Position numbers and translations under genes: made by a program
Shown here: in pieces, positions 34,535-42,931 of the stretch
Numbering within the stretch: position 1 is the first letter of the stretch
How the letters are laid out: the number at the start of each line of letters is the position of its first letter
The notes under the pieces: model-generated
Told to the model about the DNA's origin: nothing
Databases searched by the model: none
Seen by the model: only the letters and a program-made list of their open reading frames with translations
DNA from: Ramlibacter albus
GTDB lineage: Bacteria > Pseudomonadota > Gammaproteobacteria > Burkholderiales > Burkholderiaceae_C
DNA: 64,000 nucleotides
NCBI RefSeq assembly: GCF_014297445.1
Contig: NZ_JACORU010000001.1
Coordinates: 434,001-498,000 of the forward strand
Reading direction: 5' to 3'

Positions 34535-34613
34535 GGGGAAAACTCTCTTTCGCTCGCGGGCGTGACGCTGGATGCTTAGCATGCTAACAAATCGTCCGCC
34601 CAGGAGAATCAGA
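34535..34613. promoter_or_regulatory. Divergent promoter region with palindrome
   Basis: 79 bp between the hydrolase and the first Bug gene. Perfect 12-bp palindrome TTAGCATGCTAA at 34576-34587, midway between the starts; suitable for a dimeric regulator of GntR or similar type encoded elsewhere. No regulator gene lies adjacent. Confidence 0.5.
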
Positions 34614-35582
34614 ATGTATCGCCGTTGCCTGCTCGCCGCCGGGCTCGCCCTCGTTGCCGCCACCTCTGCCATCGCACAGGGCGCGTACCCCAGCAAGCCC
34701 ATCAACATGATCGTGCCCTTCCCGCCCGGCGGGCTGGCCGACATCGTGGGGCGCCCCGTCGCCGAAGCCATGGCGCGCGACCTCGGCCAGCCGGTCGTCA
34801 TCGAGAACAAGCCCGGCGCCGGCGGAGGCATCGGCATGGGCCTGGCGGCCAAGGCGCCGCCGGACGGGTACACCGTGCTGCTGTCGCTGTCGTCGTTCAG
34901 CGTCATCCCCGAGGCGGACGCGATCGTCGGCCGCGCGCCGATGTACGCGATCAACGCGCTCAAGCCCATCGCGCGCTTCACCGCGGACCCGACCGTGCTG
35001 GCCGTGCGCGCGGATGCGCCGTGGAAGACGGTGAAGGAGTTCGTCGAGTACGCGAAAGCCAACCCCGGCAAGATCAACTACGGCTCCTCCGGCAACTACG
35101 GCACGATGCACGTGCCCATGGAGATCCTCGCGCAGCAGGCCGGCATCAAGCTCACGCACGTGCCCTACACCGGCGCGGGCCCGGCCGTCGTCGCATTGCT
35201 TGGCGGCCAGATCGACGCCATCTCCTCCGGGCCGGCCACCGTGCTGCAGCAGGTGAAGGCGGGCAAGCTGCGCGTGCTCGCGCACTGGGGCAACGCGAAG
35301 CTGCAGACGCTGCCGGACGTGCCGTCGCTGCACGAAGCCGGCTACAACGCGGAGTACGCGCAGTGGTCGGGCCTGTTCGTGCCGGCCGCGACGCCGGAGC
35401 CGATCGTGCAGCGCCTGCGCGCCGCCGCGCGCGCCGCCGCGAACGACCCGAAGGTGAAGGAAGTCATCCTCAACGCCGGCAGCCCCGTGCTGTACCAGGA
35501 CACGCCGGACTTCGAGAAGTACGTGCAGGCCGACGTGCGCCGGATGGCGGAGGTCGTCAAGAAGATCGGCAAGGTCGAGTGA
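34614..35582 (+). CDS. Bug-family tripartite tricarboxylate receptor
   Basis: 322 residues, signal peptide 1-22 (cleavage after SAIA). YPSKPINMIVPFPPGGLADIVGRPVA and the PGAGGGIG loop are the carboxylate-binding motifs of TctC-like periplasmic proteins. No Asp at the usual amino-acid position can be judged, so the ligand is unknown; the divergent hydrolase suggests a keto or aromatic acid. Shine-Dalgarno CAGGAG is 9 nt before 34614. A second Bug gene follows after 22 bp. No TctA/TctB genes in the window. Confidence 0.92.
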   Translation: MYRRCLLAAGLALVAATSAIAQGAYPSKPINMIVPFPPGGLADIVGRPVAEAMARDLGQPVVIENKPGAGGGIGMGLAAKAPPDGYTVLLSLSSFSVIPEADAIVGRAPMYAINALKPIARFTADPTVLAVRADAPWKTVKEFVEYAKANPGKINYGSSGNYGTMHVPMEILAQQAGIKLTHVPYTGAGPAVVALLGGQIDAISSGPATVLQQVKAGKLRVLAHWGNAKLQTLPDVPSLHEAGYNAEYAQWSGLFVPAATPEPIVQRLRAAARAAANDPKVKEVILNAGSPVLYQDTPDFEKYVQADVRRMAEVVKKIGKVE

Positions 35583-35604
35583 GCATCCGCTGAAGGAGGC
35601 GAAC

Positions 35605-36576
35605 ATGCAGCGTGTCGTCCGCACCCTCGCCGCCGTCGCCGCCGTCACCGCGCTCGCGGCCGGCACGGCATTCGCGCAGGCCTGGCCCAACAAGCCGGTG
35701 AAGATCGTCGTGCCCTTCGCGGCCGGCGGGCCCGCGGACAACTACGCGCGCTTCCTCGCGCAGCGCTTGCCCGATGCGCTGGGCCAGCCCTTCGTGGTGG
35801 AGAACCGTCCCGGCGCGGGCGCGGTGATCGGCACCGAAGCTGTCGCCAAGTCACCGGCCGACGGCTACACGCTGCTGCTGATGTCGAACACGCACACCGT
35901 CAACGAGACGCTCGTGCCGAACAAGCCCTACCACCTCACGCGCGACTTCGTTGGCGTGGCGCCGATCAACTATTCGGACCTCGTGCTGGTGGCGCATCCG
36001 TCGGTCACTGCTGCCAACGTGCAGCAACTGGTGAAGGCCGCGAAGGACAGGCCGGGCAAGCTGAACTACGCGTCGTCGGGCACCGGCACGCCGTACCACA
36101 TGGCCGGCGAGCTGTTCAAGGCAATGAGCGGCACGTTCATCGTGCACGTGCCGTACAAGACCAGCAGCGGCGCGCGCACCGACGTCATCGGCGGGCAGGT
36201 GGACTTCATGTTCGACGCCGTGACAACGATGGCCGAGCAGGTGAAGGCGGGCAAGGTGAAGGCGATCGCCACCACGGGTCTCAAGCGCTCCGCGGTGTTG
36301 CCGGACGTGCCGACGGTCGACGAGTCGGGCGTGCCGAAATACGAGGCGACGATCTGGCTCGGCGTGCTCGCGCCGAAGGGCACGCCCGCTGCCGTCGTGC
36401 AACGGCTGAACGAAGCGATCTCGAAGATCACAGGCCAGGCCGAGGTGCAGCAGGCTTGGGCGAAGCAGGGTGCGACCGCGATGGTGATGACGCCGGCTGT
36501 GTTCGACAAGTACATCCAGGATGACATCGCCAAGTGGGAGAAGGTCATCAAGTCCGCGAACATCAAACCCGAATGA
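35605..36576 (+). CDS. Bug-family tripartite tricarboxylate receptor
   Basis: 323 residues, signal peptide ending AFAQ (1-27). [23 protein letters not shown] and [25 protein letters not shown] are typical of Bug receptors. AAGGAGG 6 nt before the ATG gives an excellent ribosome site. It is not a close copy of the gene upstream, sharing only family motifs, so it probably binds another ligand. Its stop overlaps the next start (ATGA). Confidence 0.92.
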   Translation: MQRVVRTLAAVAAVTALAAGTAFAQAWPNKPVKIVVPFAAGGPADNYARFLAQRLPDALGQPFVVENRPGAGAVIGTEAVAKSPADGYTLLLMSNTHTVNETLVPNKPYHLTRDFVGVAPINYSDLVLVAHPSVTAANVQQLVKAAKDRPGKLNYASSGTGTPYHMAGELFKAMSGTFIVHVPYKTSSGARTDVIGGQVDFMFDAVTTMAEQVKAGKVKAIATTGLKRSAVLPDVPTVDESGVPKYEATIWLGVLAPKGTPAAVVQRLNEAISKITGQAEVQQAWAKQGATAMVMTPAVFDKYIQDDIAKWEKVIKSANIKPE

Positions 36577-37247
36577 GCGAACCGGTTCGAATCATCAGCG
36601 GCGGGGCCGCACAAGGGCTTGTGAGAGCGTTGCAGTTGCCGGTGGAAGGCCACTTCGGCGCCGTCGGTGCGATGAAGGACAAGCTGCTGGGCGGCGAGCC
36701 TTGCGACATCCTCATCCTCACCGAAGCGCTCATCCGCGAGCTCGAAGCGGCCGGCCACGTGCGCGCCGGCAGTGCGCGCGCGATCGGCAAGGTGGAAACG
36801 GGCGTGGCGCTGAAGGAACGCGCGGCGACGCGCAGCATCGCGTCGGGCGTCGAGCTGAAGCAGTTGCTGGAAAGCGCCAGCGAGATCTACTTTCCCGACC
36901 CGGCCAAGGCGACGGCGGGCATCCACTTCATGAAGGTGCTGACGGCGCTCGGGCTCGCGGAAACGCACGCGAGCCGCTTCCGCACGTTCCCGAATGGGGC
37001 CACGGCGATGGGCGAGCTGGCGAAGTCCGGTGCAGCCGATGCGGTGGGCTGCACGCAGGTGACCGAGATCCTGATCACGCCGGGCGTCCAGCTGATCGGC
37101 CTTTTGCCGGCCCCGTATTCACTCGCGACAACGTATACGGCGGCCGTGCCAACGAAGGCGACACAGCCGGACAAGGCGCGCGAGCTGATCGAACGGATGT
37201 GCGCCGCCGAAACTGCTTCGGCGCGCAAGCTTGCAGGCTTTGCGTAA
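36573..37247 (+). CDS. ModA-like substrate-binding domain protein without signal peptide
   Basis: 224 residues. VRIISGGAAQGLVRAL, DILILTEALIRELEAAG, KATAGIHFMKVLTALGL and VGCTQVTEIL give the molybdate/anion-binding periplasmic fold (ModA-like). The fold starts at residue 5 with no export signal, and the coupled ATGA start leaves no room for one. It may act in the cytoplasm, or the start may be misread, but the preceding in-frame codons lie in the Bug gene and encode no signal. Ends before the nested repeat. Ligand unknown. Confidence 0.75.
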   Translation: MSEPVRIISGGAAQGLVRALQLPVEGHFGAVGAMKDKLLGGEPCDILILTEALIRELEAAGHVRAGSARAIGKVETGVALKERAATRSIASGVELKQLLESASEIYFPDPAKATAGIHFMKVLTALGLAETHASRFRTFPNGATAMGELAKSGAADAVGCTQVTEILITPGVQLIGLLPAPYSLATTYTAAVPTKATQPDKARELIERMCAAETASARKLAGFA

Positions 37248-37248
37248 A

Positions 37249-37334
37249 GGTTGTCATGCCGGGCTCGACCCGGCATCCATGTTGGCATGGCAGTACGCCA
37301 ACATGGACCCCGGGTCGAGCCCGGGGTGACAACC
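37249..37334. repeat. 86-bp nested palindromic repeat
   Basis: Outer arms GGTTGTCA/TGACAACC (37249-37256, 37327-37334) enclose three hairpins: ATGCCGGG-CTCGA-CCCGGCAT, CCATGTTGGC with GCCAACATGG, and CCCCGGG-TCGAG-CCCGGGG. Sits between the convergent ModA-like and htpG genes (its right end is 2 bp from the htpG stop), where it can also end transcription both ways. Its left arm matches the copy at 20013-20033. Confidence 0.75.
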
Positions 37335-37336
37335 GA

Positions 37337-39220
37337 TCAGGCGAGCAGCGCGTTCACGCGCTTGACGTAAGCCGCGGGATCTTCCGGCAAACCACCCTCC
37401 GCCAGCAACGCCTGGTCGAACAGGATGTGCGCCAGGTCGTGAAAGCTCGGCGACGCATCGAGCTTCTTCACCAGCGGATGCTCCGCGTTCACCTCCAGGA
37501 TCGGCTTCACTTCCGGCGCCTTCTGCCCCATCTGCTTGAGCAGTCGATTGAGCTGCAGGCTCATGCCGCCCTCGCTCACCACCAGGCACGCCGGTGAGTC
37601 GACAAGACGCGTGGTGACGCGCACGTCCGAAGCCTTGTCCTTCAGCGCCTCCTTCAGCTTCGCGAGCAGCGGCTTGAACGCCTCCGCAGCCTCCTCGGCG
37701 GCTTTCTTCTCCGTCTCGTCCTGCAGCTTGCCCAGGTCCACCGCGCCGCGCGCGACCGACTGCATCGGCGTGCCGTCGAACTCGTGCAGGTAGTTCAGCG
37801 CCCACTCGTCCACGCGGTCCGTCATCAGCAGCACCTCGATGCCCTTCTTGCGGAACACCTCCAGCTGCGGGCTGTTGCGCGCCCCGGCCGCCGTCTCGGC
37901 GGTGATGTAGTAGATCGCCTCCTGGCCTTCCTTCATGCGCGCCTTGTAGTCGGCGAGGGACACGGACACCGTGTCCGTCGTGGTGCTCGCGAACCGCAGC
38001 AGCTTGGCGAGCCGCTCGGTGTTGCCGAAGTCCTCGGCCAGCCCTTCCTTCAGCACCGCGCCGAACTCGGCCCAGAACTTCGCGTAGTCCTCGGGCTTGT
38101 TGGCGGCCAGGTCCTCCAGCATCGACAGCACGCGGCGCGTGTTGCCCTCGCGGATCGACTTCACGTCCCGGCTTTCCTGCAGCAGCTCGCGGCTCACGTT
38201 CAGCGGCAGGTCGGCGGAGTCGACCACGCCCTTGACGAAGCGCATGTAGAGCGGCAGCAGCGCCTGCGCGTCGTCCATGATGAACACGCGCCTGACGTAC
38301 AGCTTCACGCCGTGCGGCTTGTCGCGGTTCCACAGGTCGAAGGGCGCATGCGCGGGCACGTACAGCAGTTGCGTGTAGTCGGTGCTGCCCTCGACGCGGT
38401 TGTGCGACCACGCGAGCGGGTCCTGCTGGTCGTGCGCGATGGTCTTGTAGAACTCCTTGTACTGCTCGTCGGTGATGTCCTTCTTCGGGCGGGACCACAG
38501 CGCGCTGGCCTTGTTGACCGTCTCCCATTCGTCCGTGACCACCATCTCGCCGGGCTTGCCCTCCTCGCCTTCCTTCCACTCCTCCTTGCGCATCAGGATG
38601 GGCAGCGAGATGTGGTCGGAGTACTTGCCGATGATGGACTTGAGCTTCCAGTTGGAGAGGTAATCGGCCGCGTCCTCGCGCAGGTGCAGCGTGACGCTGG
38701 TGCCGCGCTTCTCGCGCGTGATGGCCTCCACCTCGAAGTCGCCCGTGCCGCCGCTCACCCAGCGCACGCCCTCTTCGGGCTTGAGCCCCGCGCGGCGCGA
38801 TTCCACGGTGATCTTGTCGGCCACGATGAAGCCGGAGTAGAAGCCGACGCCGAACTGGCCGATCAGCTGCGCATCGGCCTTCTGGTCGCCCGAGAGCCGG
38901 TTCATGAACTCGCGCGTGCCGCTCTTGGCGATGGTGCCGAGGTTCTCGATGGCCTCCTTTTCCGACAGGCCGATACCGTTGTCGGTGATGGTGAGCGTGC
39001 GGGCGGCCTTGTCGAACTCGACGCGCACTTCGAGGTTGGGCGCGTCCTCATAAAGCGCGGCCTCGGCGAGCGCCTCGAAGCGCAGCTTGTCGCACGCGTC
39101 CGAAGCGTTGGAGACCAGCTCGCGGATGAAGATGTCCTTGTTGGAGTACAGCGAGTGCGTGACGAGGTGCAGCAGCTGCGCGACTTCGGCCTGGAAGGAA
39201 AGGGTCTGTTTCTGGCTCAT
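37337..39220 (-). CDS. htpG: Molecular chaperone HtpG (Hsp90)
   Basis: 627 residues (E. coli 624). N-terminal ATPase: [45 protein letters not shown]. Middle domain: [25 protein letters not shown] with SRELLQESR. The C-terminal dimer domain is complete. ATP-driven folding of clients in the cytoplasm. The start at 39220 ([17 protein letters not shown]) matches the family; the longer frame does not. A heat-shock promoter is visible upstream. No fault in key residues. Confidence 0.97.
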   Translation of the reverse strand: MSQKQTLSFQAEVAQLLHLVTHSLYSNKDIFIRELVSNASDACDKLRFEALAEAALYEDAPNLEVRVEFDKAARTLTITDNGIGLSEKEAIENLGTIAKSGTREFMNRLSGDQKADAQLIGQFGVGFYSGFIVADKITVESRRAGLKPEEGVRWVSGGTGDFEVEAITREKRGTSVTLHLREDAADYLSNWKLKSIIGKYSDHISLPILMRKEEWKEGEEGKPGEMVVTDEWETVNKASALWSRPKKDITDEQYKEFYKTIAHDQQDPLAWSHNRVEGSTDYTQLLYVPAHAPFDLWNRDKPHGVKLYVRRVFIMDDAQALLPLYMRFVKGVVDSADLPLNVSRELLQESRDVKSIREGNTRRVLSMLEDLAANKPEDYAKFWAEFGAVLKEGLAEDFGNTERLAKLLRFASTTTDTVSVSLADYKARMKEGQEAIYYITAETAAGARNSPQLEVFRKKGIEVLLMTDRVDEWALNYLHEFDGTPMQSVARGAVDLGKLQDETEKKAAEEAAEAFKPLLAKLKEALKDKASDVRVTTRLVDSPACLVVSEGGMSLQLNRLLKQMGQKAPEVKPILEVNAEHPLVKKLDASPSFHDLAHILFDQALLAEGGLPEDPAAYVKRVNALLA

Positions 39221-39314
39221 GGTGTCAATTTGCGGGTTAACCCGGATCTTCGCGGCTGTCACGAAGGCAGGGTGGACGTGACAAATCTAACGCGCCCGGG
39301 TTCTTTGACGGCCG

Positions 39315-39343
39315 AAGTAGGGTCGGGCGGGCTGGACTTCAAG
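39315..39343 (-). promoter_or_regulatory. Sigma-32-type heat-shock promoter of htpG
   Basis: On the minus strand CTTGAAG (39343-39337), a 14-nt spacer and CCCTACTT (39322-39315) resemble the CTTGAAA...CCCCATNT heat-shock consensus. It lies about 95 bp before the htpG ATG, leaving a leader near 85 nt. Confidence 0.55.
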
Positions 39344-39389
39344 TGACAAGTGGTTACAGTACAGCGACAGAGGATTCCGCCTTAAACCC

Positions 39390-39638
39390 ATGGACTTCAA
39401 TTCGCTCCCGATCGAAACCTTCGCGTTCGACGCCGCCTGCGTCGCCGCCGGGCCGATCGGCACGTCCTGCACCCTCACCCTGCACCTGCCGGCGGCCGCG
39501 CAGGCCCGCTCCCCGGGCGAGCGCCCGATGGGAAGCGTGGTGAAGATCGAGGTGGACGGCAAGCCCGTGGCCAACGACACCGTGCCGCGCGCGCCGCTGC
39601 CGATCGCGCGGCCGGCGCTGCTGACGCTCACGTTCTGA
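39390..39638 (+). CDS. Small hypothetical protein
   Basis: 82 residues, slightly acidic, no signal peptide or membrane helix; MDFNSLPIETFAFDAACVAAG followed by a beta-rich TSCTLTLHLPA and VVKIEVDGKPVANDTV. Codon use is normal for the window and a bidirectional terminator ends the frame cleanly, so it is likely real. The ribosome site is poor (AGAGGA about 14 nt upstream). The upstream region (39221-39389) also carries the htpG promoter. No family recognised. Confidence 0.5.
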   Translation: MDFNSLPIETFAFDAACVAAGPIGTSCTLTLHLPAAAQARSPGERPMGSVVKIEVDGKPVANDTVPRAPLPIARPALLTLTF

Positions 39639-39650
39639 ACCGGTTGCCCA

Positions 39651-39687
39651 AAAGAAAAAGCCCCGCGATGCGGGGCTTTTTCTTTTC
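39651..39687. terminator. Bidirectional Rho-independent terminator
   Basis: AAAAGAAAAAGCCCCGC and GCGGGGCTTTTTCTTTT are perfect reverse complements around GAT; serves both the plus-strand small gene and the minus-strand DUF4148-like gene. Confidence 0.9.
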
Positions 39688-39696
39688 CGGAGGCGC

Positions 39697-39987
39697 TCAG
39701 ATGGACGCTTCGCCAGACGGGATCTTGCCCAGGCGCAGGGCTTCGGCGGCCTGGGCGCGAACGGCCTTGGCGTCCACCGTGGACTTCAGCGGGGCGGCGA
39801 CGCGCGAGCCGGCGGGCTCGGTGCTGCGGGTGGCGCTCACCGTGGCCGCTTCGGCCATCACTTCGGCGCGGGTGCGCTGGCCCTGGAACTGGACGGCGAA
39901 CTGGGACGCATCGGCTTCGTCGGCGCGGGCGACACCCGTGAAGGCGGCGGCGAGGGCGGCAACGGCGAGGAGGGACTTGGCATTCAT
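39697..39987 (-). CDS. DUF4148-like small exported protein
   Basis: 96 residues with a signal peptide (1-22, MNAKSLLAVAALAAAFTGVARA). The mature part has RAEVMAEAA and AVRAQAAEALRLGKIPSGE, the helical and C-terminal pattern of DUF4148, common in Burkholderiales and often in many copies. Likely periplasmic; role unknown. Start at 39987 chosen as the Met with the signal core. Its upstream region holds four 11-bp-spaced hexamers and a TACAGT -10, suggesting control by the adjacent response regulator. Confidence 0.65.
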   Translation of the reverse strand: MNAKSLLAVAALAAAFTGVARADEADASQFAVQFQGQRTRAEVMAEAATVSATRSTEPAGSRVAAPLKSTVDAKAVRAQAAEALRLGKIPSGEASI

Positions 39988-40076
39988 GGCAGGACCTTTC
40001 AGTGAGTTCAGGGTTGGCAATCGGTTTTTCTTCCGGTGCCGCCTCGCTTTCGACTGCGAGGCATCACCGTGATCTC

Positions 40077-40131
40077 ACTGTAGGCAACCGTATTTAGCTG
40101 TCCCTTAGGACTGTCTTAGCTGGGGATTAGG
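40077..40131 (-). promoter_or_regulatory. Response-regulator binding array and promoter of DUF4148-like gene
   Basis: TTTAGC (40093), CTTAGG (40104), CTTAGC (40115) and ATTAGG (40126) repeat with exactly 11-bp spacing. On the minus strand a TACAGT -10 (40082-40077) lies 10 nt from the nearest hexamer, the distance at which PmrA/PhoP-type OmpR regulators contact polymerase. The motif resembles the CTTAAT-N5-CTTAAG box of PmrA. Binding by the regulator at 41480-42145 is inference. Confidence 0.6.
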
Positions 40132-40133
40132 GA

Positions 40134-41483
40134 TCACGCGGGCTCGACGCGCGCGATCAGCCCGCTGCGGTCGCCGCGATTGCGCAGCGTCACGCGCAGG
40201 CCGCAGCGCTCGGCCGCCGACTGCGCGATCGCGAGGCCCAGGCCGCTGCCCGGCGCGCCGGTGCCCGGCACGCGGTAGAAGCGGTCGAACACGCGCGGCA
40301 GCATGTCCTGCGGGATGCCGGGGCCGGTGTCCACCACTTCCAGCGCGGGGCGGCCCGACTCCGTGAGCAGCTTCACGTCCACCACGCCGCCTTCGGGCGT
40401 GTAGCGCAAGGCGTTTTCGATCAGGTTGTCGATCACGCTGCGCAAGTCGCCCGGTGCGCACTTCAGCGGCACGGGGGACGCGGGGCTCGCTTCGCTCACG
40501 CCGAGGTCGATGCTGCGCTGGTCCGCCAGCGCGATGAGCGCGCCGATGCTCTCGCGCACCTGCGCGTGCAGGTCCACGCTGGCGCGCGGCTCCGCGGCCG
40601 CCGGCTCCTGGTCGGCACGGGTCATCTTCATCATCTGGTCGACCATCCGGGAGGCACGTTGCACGCCGTGTTCGAGCTGGCCGAAGCTCTCCTTGCACGA
40701 GCCGGGCGGCAGGTCGCGGCGCAGGTTCTCCAGCTGCAGCGACAGCGCCGTGAGCGGCGTGCGCAGCTCGTGCGCCGCGTCCTGCACGAAGCGCCGCTTG
40801 GCCTCGAACGAGTCCCGCAATCGCGTGAGGAGGCCGTTGAACGACACCACCAGCGGCTTGATCTCGTAGGGCACCCTGTCGAGCGACAGCTCCTTGATCG
40901 AATGGAACTCCTGCGTCTCGGCCTGTTTGCCGATGTCGCGGACCGCGAGCGAAACCGCACGGGCGACGCTCCACAGCACCAGGATCGACAGCGGCAGCAG
41001 GATCAGCACCGGCGCGATCGCCGAGCCGGCCCTCTCCGCGGCGATCTGCGCGCGGAACTTGCCGCTCTGGAGCACCTGCACCGTGCGGCCGCCGGGGTGC
41101 TGGTGCACGTACACGCGCCACTGCGCGTCGTCGAAGCGGATGTCGTGCAGCCCCGGCTGGTAGAGCATGGACACCTTCAGCTGCGGCCACGAGGTGGCGA
41201 GCAGTTGCCCGTTGGCATCGTAGACCTGGGTGACGTAGGCGCCCCACTTGTGCACGCGCTCGGCGTTCACCGCGGGCGGCGCGACGATGTCCTCGCGCGC
41301 GCCGATCGATTGGGCGAGCTGCTCCATCTGGTCGTCCATGAACGCGCCGACCATGCGGCCGTACGTCCAGTAGGAGAACACCGCCGAAGCCAGCGCCACC
41401 AGCAGGAACATCGGCACGAGCCACATCATCAGGGCGCGCCGGATCGAGCACATGGGCCCGTTGGGGAAGACGTGGACTTTCAT
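40134..41483 (-). CDS. Sensor histidine kinase, QseC/TctE type
   Basis: 449 residues. Transmembrane helices at about 20-42 and 165-187 flank a ~120-residue periplasmic sensor domain; then a HAMP-like helix, the H-box FVQDAAHELRTPLTALS, N-box IDNLIENALRYTP and G-boxes VVDTGPGIP, GSGLGLAIAQ. An active EnvZ-class kinase paired with the downstream-numbered response regulator whose stop overlaps its start (TGA/ATG at 41480-41483). The periplasmic ligand cannot be predicted. Ends 3 bp beyond the hexamer array. Confidence 0.92.
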   Translation of the reverse strand: MKVHVFPNGPMCSIRRALMMWLVPMFLLVALASAVFSYWTYGRMVGAFMDDQMEQLAQSIGAREDIVAPPAVNAERVHKWGAYVTQVYDANGQLLATSWPQLKVSMLYQPGLHDIRFDDAQWRVYVHQHPGGRTVQVLQSGKFRAQIAAERAGSAIAPVLILLPLSILVLWSVARAVSLAVRDIGKQAETQEFHSIKELSLDRVPYEIKPLVVSFNGLLTRLRDSFEAKRRFVQDAAHELRTPLTALSLQLENLRRDLPPGSCKESFGQLEHGVQRASRMVDQMMKMTRADQEPAAAEPRASVDLHAQVRESIGALIALADQRSIDLGVSEASPASPVPLKCAPGDLRSVIDNLIENALRYTPEGGVVDVKLLTESGRPALEVVDTGPGIPQDMLPRVFDRFYRVPGTGAPGSGLGLAIAQSAAERCGLRVTLRNRGDRSGLIARVEPA

Positions 41484-42145
41484 GATGCGGTGGCGGCGAT
41501 GCGCCAGCCGAGGCCGCGCACGTTGCGGATGGTGTCGGGGCCGAGCTTGCGGCGCATGCCGTGGATGAGGACGTCGACGGCATTGCTGCTGACCTCCTCG
41601 CCCCAGCCGTAGATACGGTTTTCCAGCTGTTCGCGCGAGAGGATCGCGCCAGGTCGCTCCAGCAGCGCATGGAGCAAGGCGAATTCGCGCGCGGACAGCT
41701 GCGAGCGGTTGCCCTGCACGACGACCTCGCGCGTGGTCAGGTCCAGCTGCACCTCGTTGTTGCCGATGACCGAGTGCGCGCTGCCGTCGCGGCGGCGGAT
41801 GATGGCGCGCATGCGGGCGAGCAGCTCGCGCAGCTCGTAGGGCTTGACCAGGTAGTCGTCGGCACCGAGGTCGAGGCCGCCGACGCGGTCGTCGACGCCG
41901 TCGCGGGCCGTGAGCACGAGCACGGGCGTGGTGTCGCCGAGCGACCGCGCCTTGCGCAGCACCTCCACGCCATCCATCTTGGGCAGGCCAAGGTCCAGCA
42001 GCACGCACGCATAGTCGCCGTCCGCCAGCGCGCTTTGCGCCAGCAGCCCGTCCTTCACCCAGTCCACGGACCAGCCCTGCGAGCCCAGGGCTTCGCGCAG
42101 GCTGTGCCCGATCATCTCGTCGTCCTCGACCAGCAGTACTCGCAT
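41480..42145 (-). CDS. OmpR-family response regulator, QseB/PmrA type
   Basis: 221 residues. Receiver 1-115: VLLVEDDEMIG (acidic pocket), LLDLGLPKMDG with the phospho-acceptor Asp near 51, VLVLTARD and VKPYELREL. Winged helix 130-220 with LSAREFALLHALLERPGAI and RNVRGLGWRIA. Closest in style to QseB/TctD. Start at 42145 matches the family exactly. Genes for regulator then kinase are coupled. Hexamers of its probable own target occur just upstream, with a leaderless arrangement. Confidence 0.93.
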   Translation of the reverse strand: MRVLLVEDDEMIGHSLREALGSQGWSVDWVKDGLLAQSALADGDYACVLLDLGLPKMDGVEVLRKARSLGDTTPVLVLTARDGVDDRVGGLDLGADDYLVKPYELRELLARMRAIIRRRDGSAHSVIGNNEVQLDLTTREVVVQGNRSQLSAREFALLHALLERPGAILSREQLENRIYGWGEEVSSNAVDVLIHGMRRKLGPDTIRNVRGLGWRIAATAS

Positions 42146-42152
42146 GCCGAGA

Positions 42153-42184
42153 GCTTAGGGAAAAACTGTTAGGGGATCGTTAGC
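42153..42184 (-). promoter_or_regulatory. Probable autoregulatory site before the response-regulator gene
   Basis: GTTAGG (42168-42173) and GTTAGC (42179-42184), 11-bp period. On the minus strand a poor -10-like TAAGCT (42158-42153) lies 9 nt away and 7 nt before the ATG, so the mRNA may be leaderless; no Shine-Dalgarno is seen. Confidence 0.45.
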
Positions 42185-42450
42185 GGATATCCGGCCAAAA
42201 CGGGGCGACGAGCGGCCCGAGGCGCCGCCGGTCGGCAGGTGCCGACCGGTTGTCGCAATTCGGTCGCGACGAATGTCATGGAACCCGTAACCAGAAGTGA
42301 CAAATCCATCACGGAACGGCCGGGTTTGAGCTAACTCATTGATTTTGCGTCACAGAAATCATTGCAAAACGTTACTGGCTTGACTACAGTTCGGCCACGT
42401 TAGGCAATTTGCTTAAGCCCCGACACCCAATTTCCTTACCAGGAGACCCC
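42185..42450. promoter_or_regulatory. Pilus operon leader and promoter region
   Basis: Non-coding, with a clear drop in GC after 42290. TTGCAA (42362) and TACAGT (42385) with a 17-nt spacer could be the pilin promoter. GTTAGG (42399) and CTTAAG (42412) lie downstream but are 13 bp apart, so they do not fit the array. AGGAGA (42441-42446) is the ribosome site for the pilin GTG. Confidence 0.4.
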
Positions 42451-42912
42451 GTGAAAAAGCTCATCCTCTCTTCGATGCTCGCTTTCGCCGCCATGATGAC
42501 CGCCCAGTCGCAAGCAGCGACGACCGCCAACATCGCCGTGCCCGTCCAGGTCACGCTCACGCCCCTGTGCGTGCTGACCGCGCCGTCCACCATCGCGATC
42601 GCGTACACCTCGTTCGCCGCCTCGAACAACGCGTCCCAGAACGGCGCGGTCAAGTGCACGAACAGCCGCCCCTACAAGCTGTCCTGGGACAGCACGACCG
42701 ACACGGTCACGACCACGCCTTCGGCCATCACGTCCAGCGTCGGCATCAGCTACACGCTGTCGATCACGGCCGGCGCCACCGGTACCGGCGACGGCAACGA
42801 CGCAGCATTCACGGTGCGTGCCACGACGACCGGCAACGAGGCCGGCACCTGCGCGACGGGCGGCAGCTGCGTCGGCACGGTCCAGAACACCACGCTTTAC
42901 GTCCACTATTGA
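42451..42912 (+). CDS. Spore-coat-U-domain pilin (CsuA/B-like major subunit)
   Basis: 153 residues from a GTG start with AGGAGA nearby. Signal peptide 1-23 (MKKLILSSMLAFAAMMTAQSQA). The mature SCPU domain begins ATTANIAVPVQVTLTPLC and ends TLYVHY, with the Cys pair in TCATGGSCVG, as in archaic chaperone-usher pilins that polymerise by donor-strand exchange. First of five pilus genes; likely the abundant subunit. Confidence 0.85.
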   Translation: MKKLILSSMLAFAAMMTAQSQAATTANIAVPVQVTLTPLCVLTAPSTIAIAYTSFAASNNASQNGAVKCTNSRPYKLSWDSTTDTVTTTPSAITSSVGISYTLSITAGATGTGDGNDAAFTVRATTTGNEAGTCATGGSCVGTVQNTTLYVHY

Positions 42913-42931
42913 TCCGAGGTAGCGTGCGGTG

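Noticed and set aside
42399..42417. GTTAGG and CTTAAG near the pilin start as further regulator boxes
   Set aside because: They are 13 bp apart, out of phase with the 11-bp arrays, so control of the pilus by the two-component system is not supported by them.
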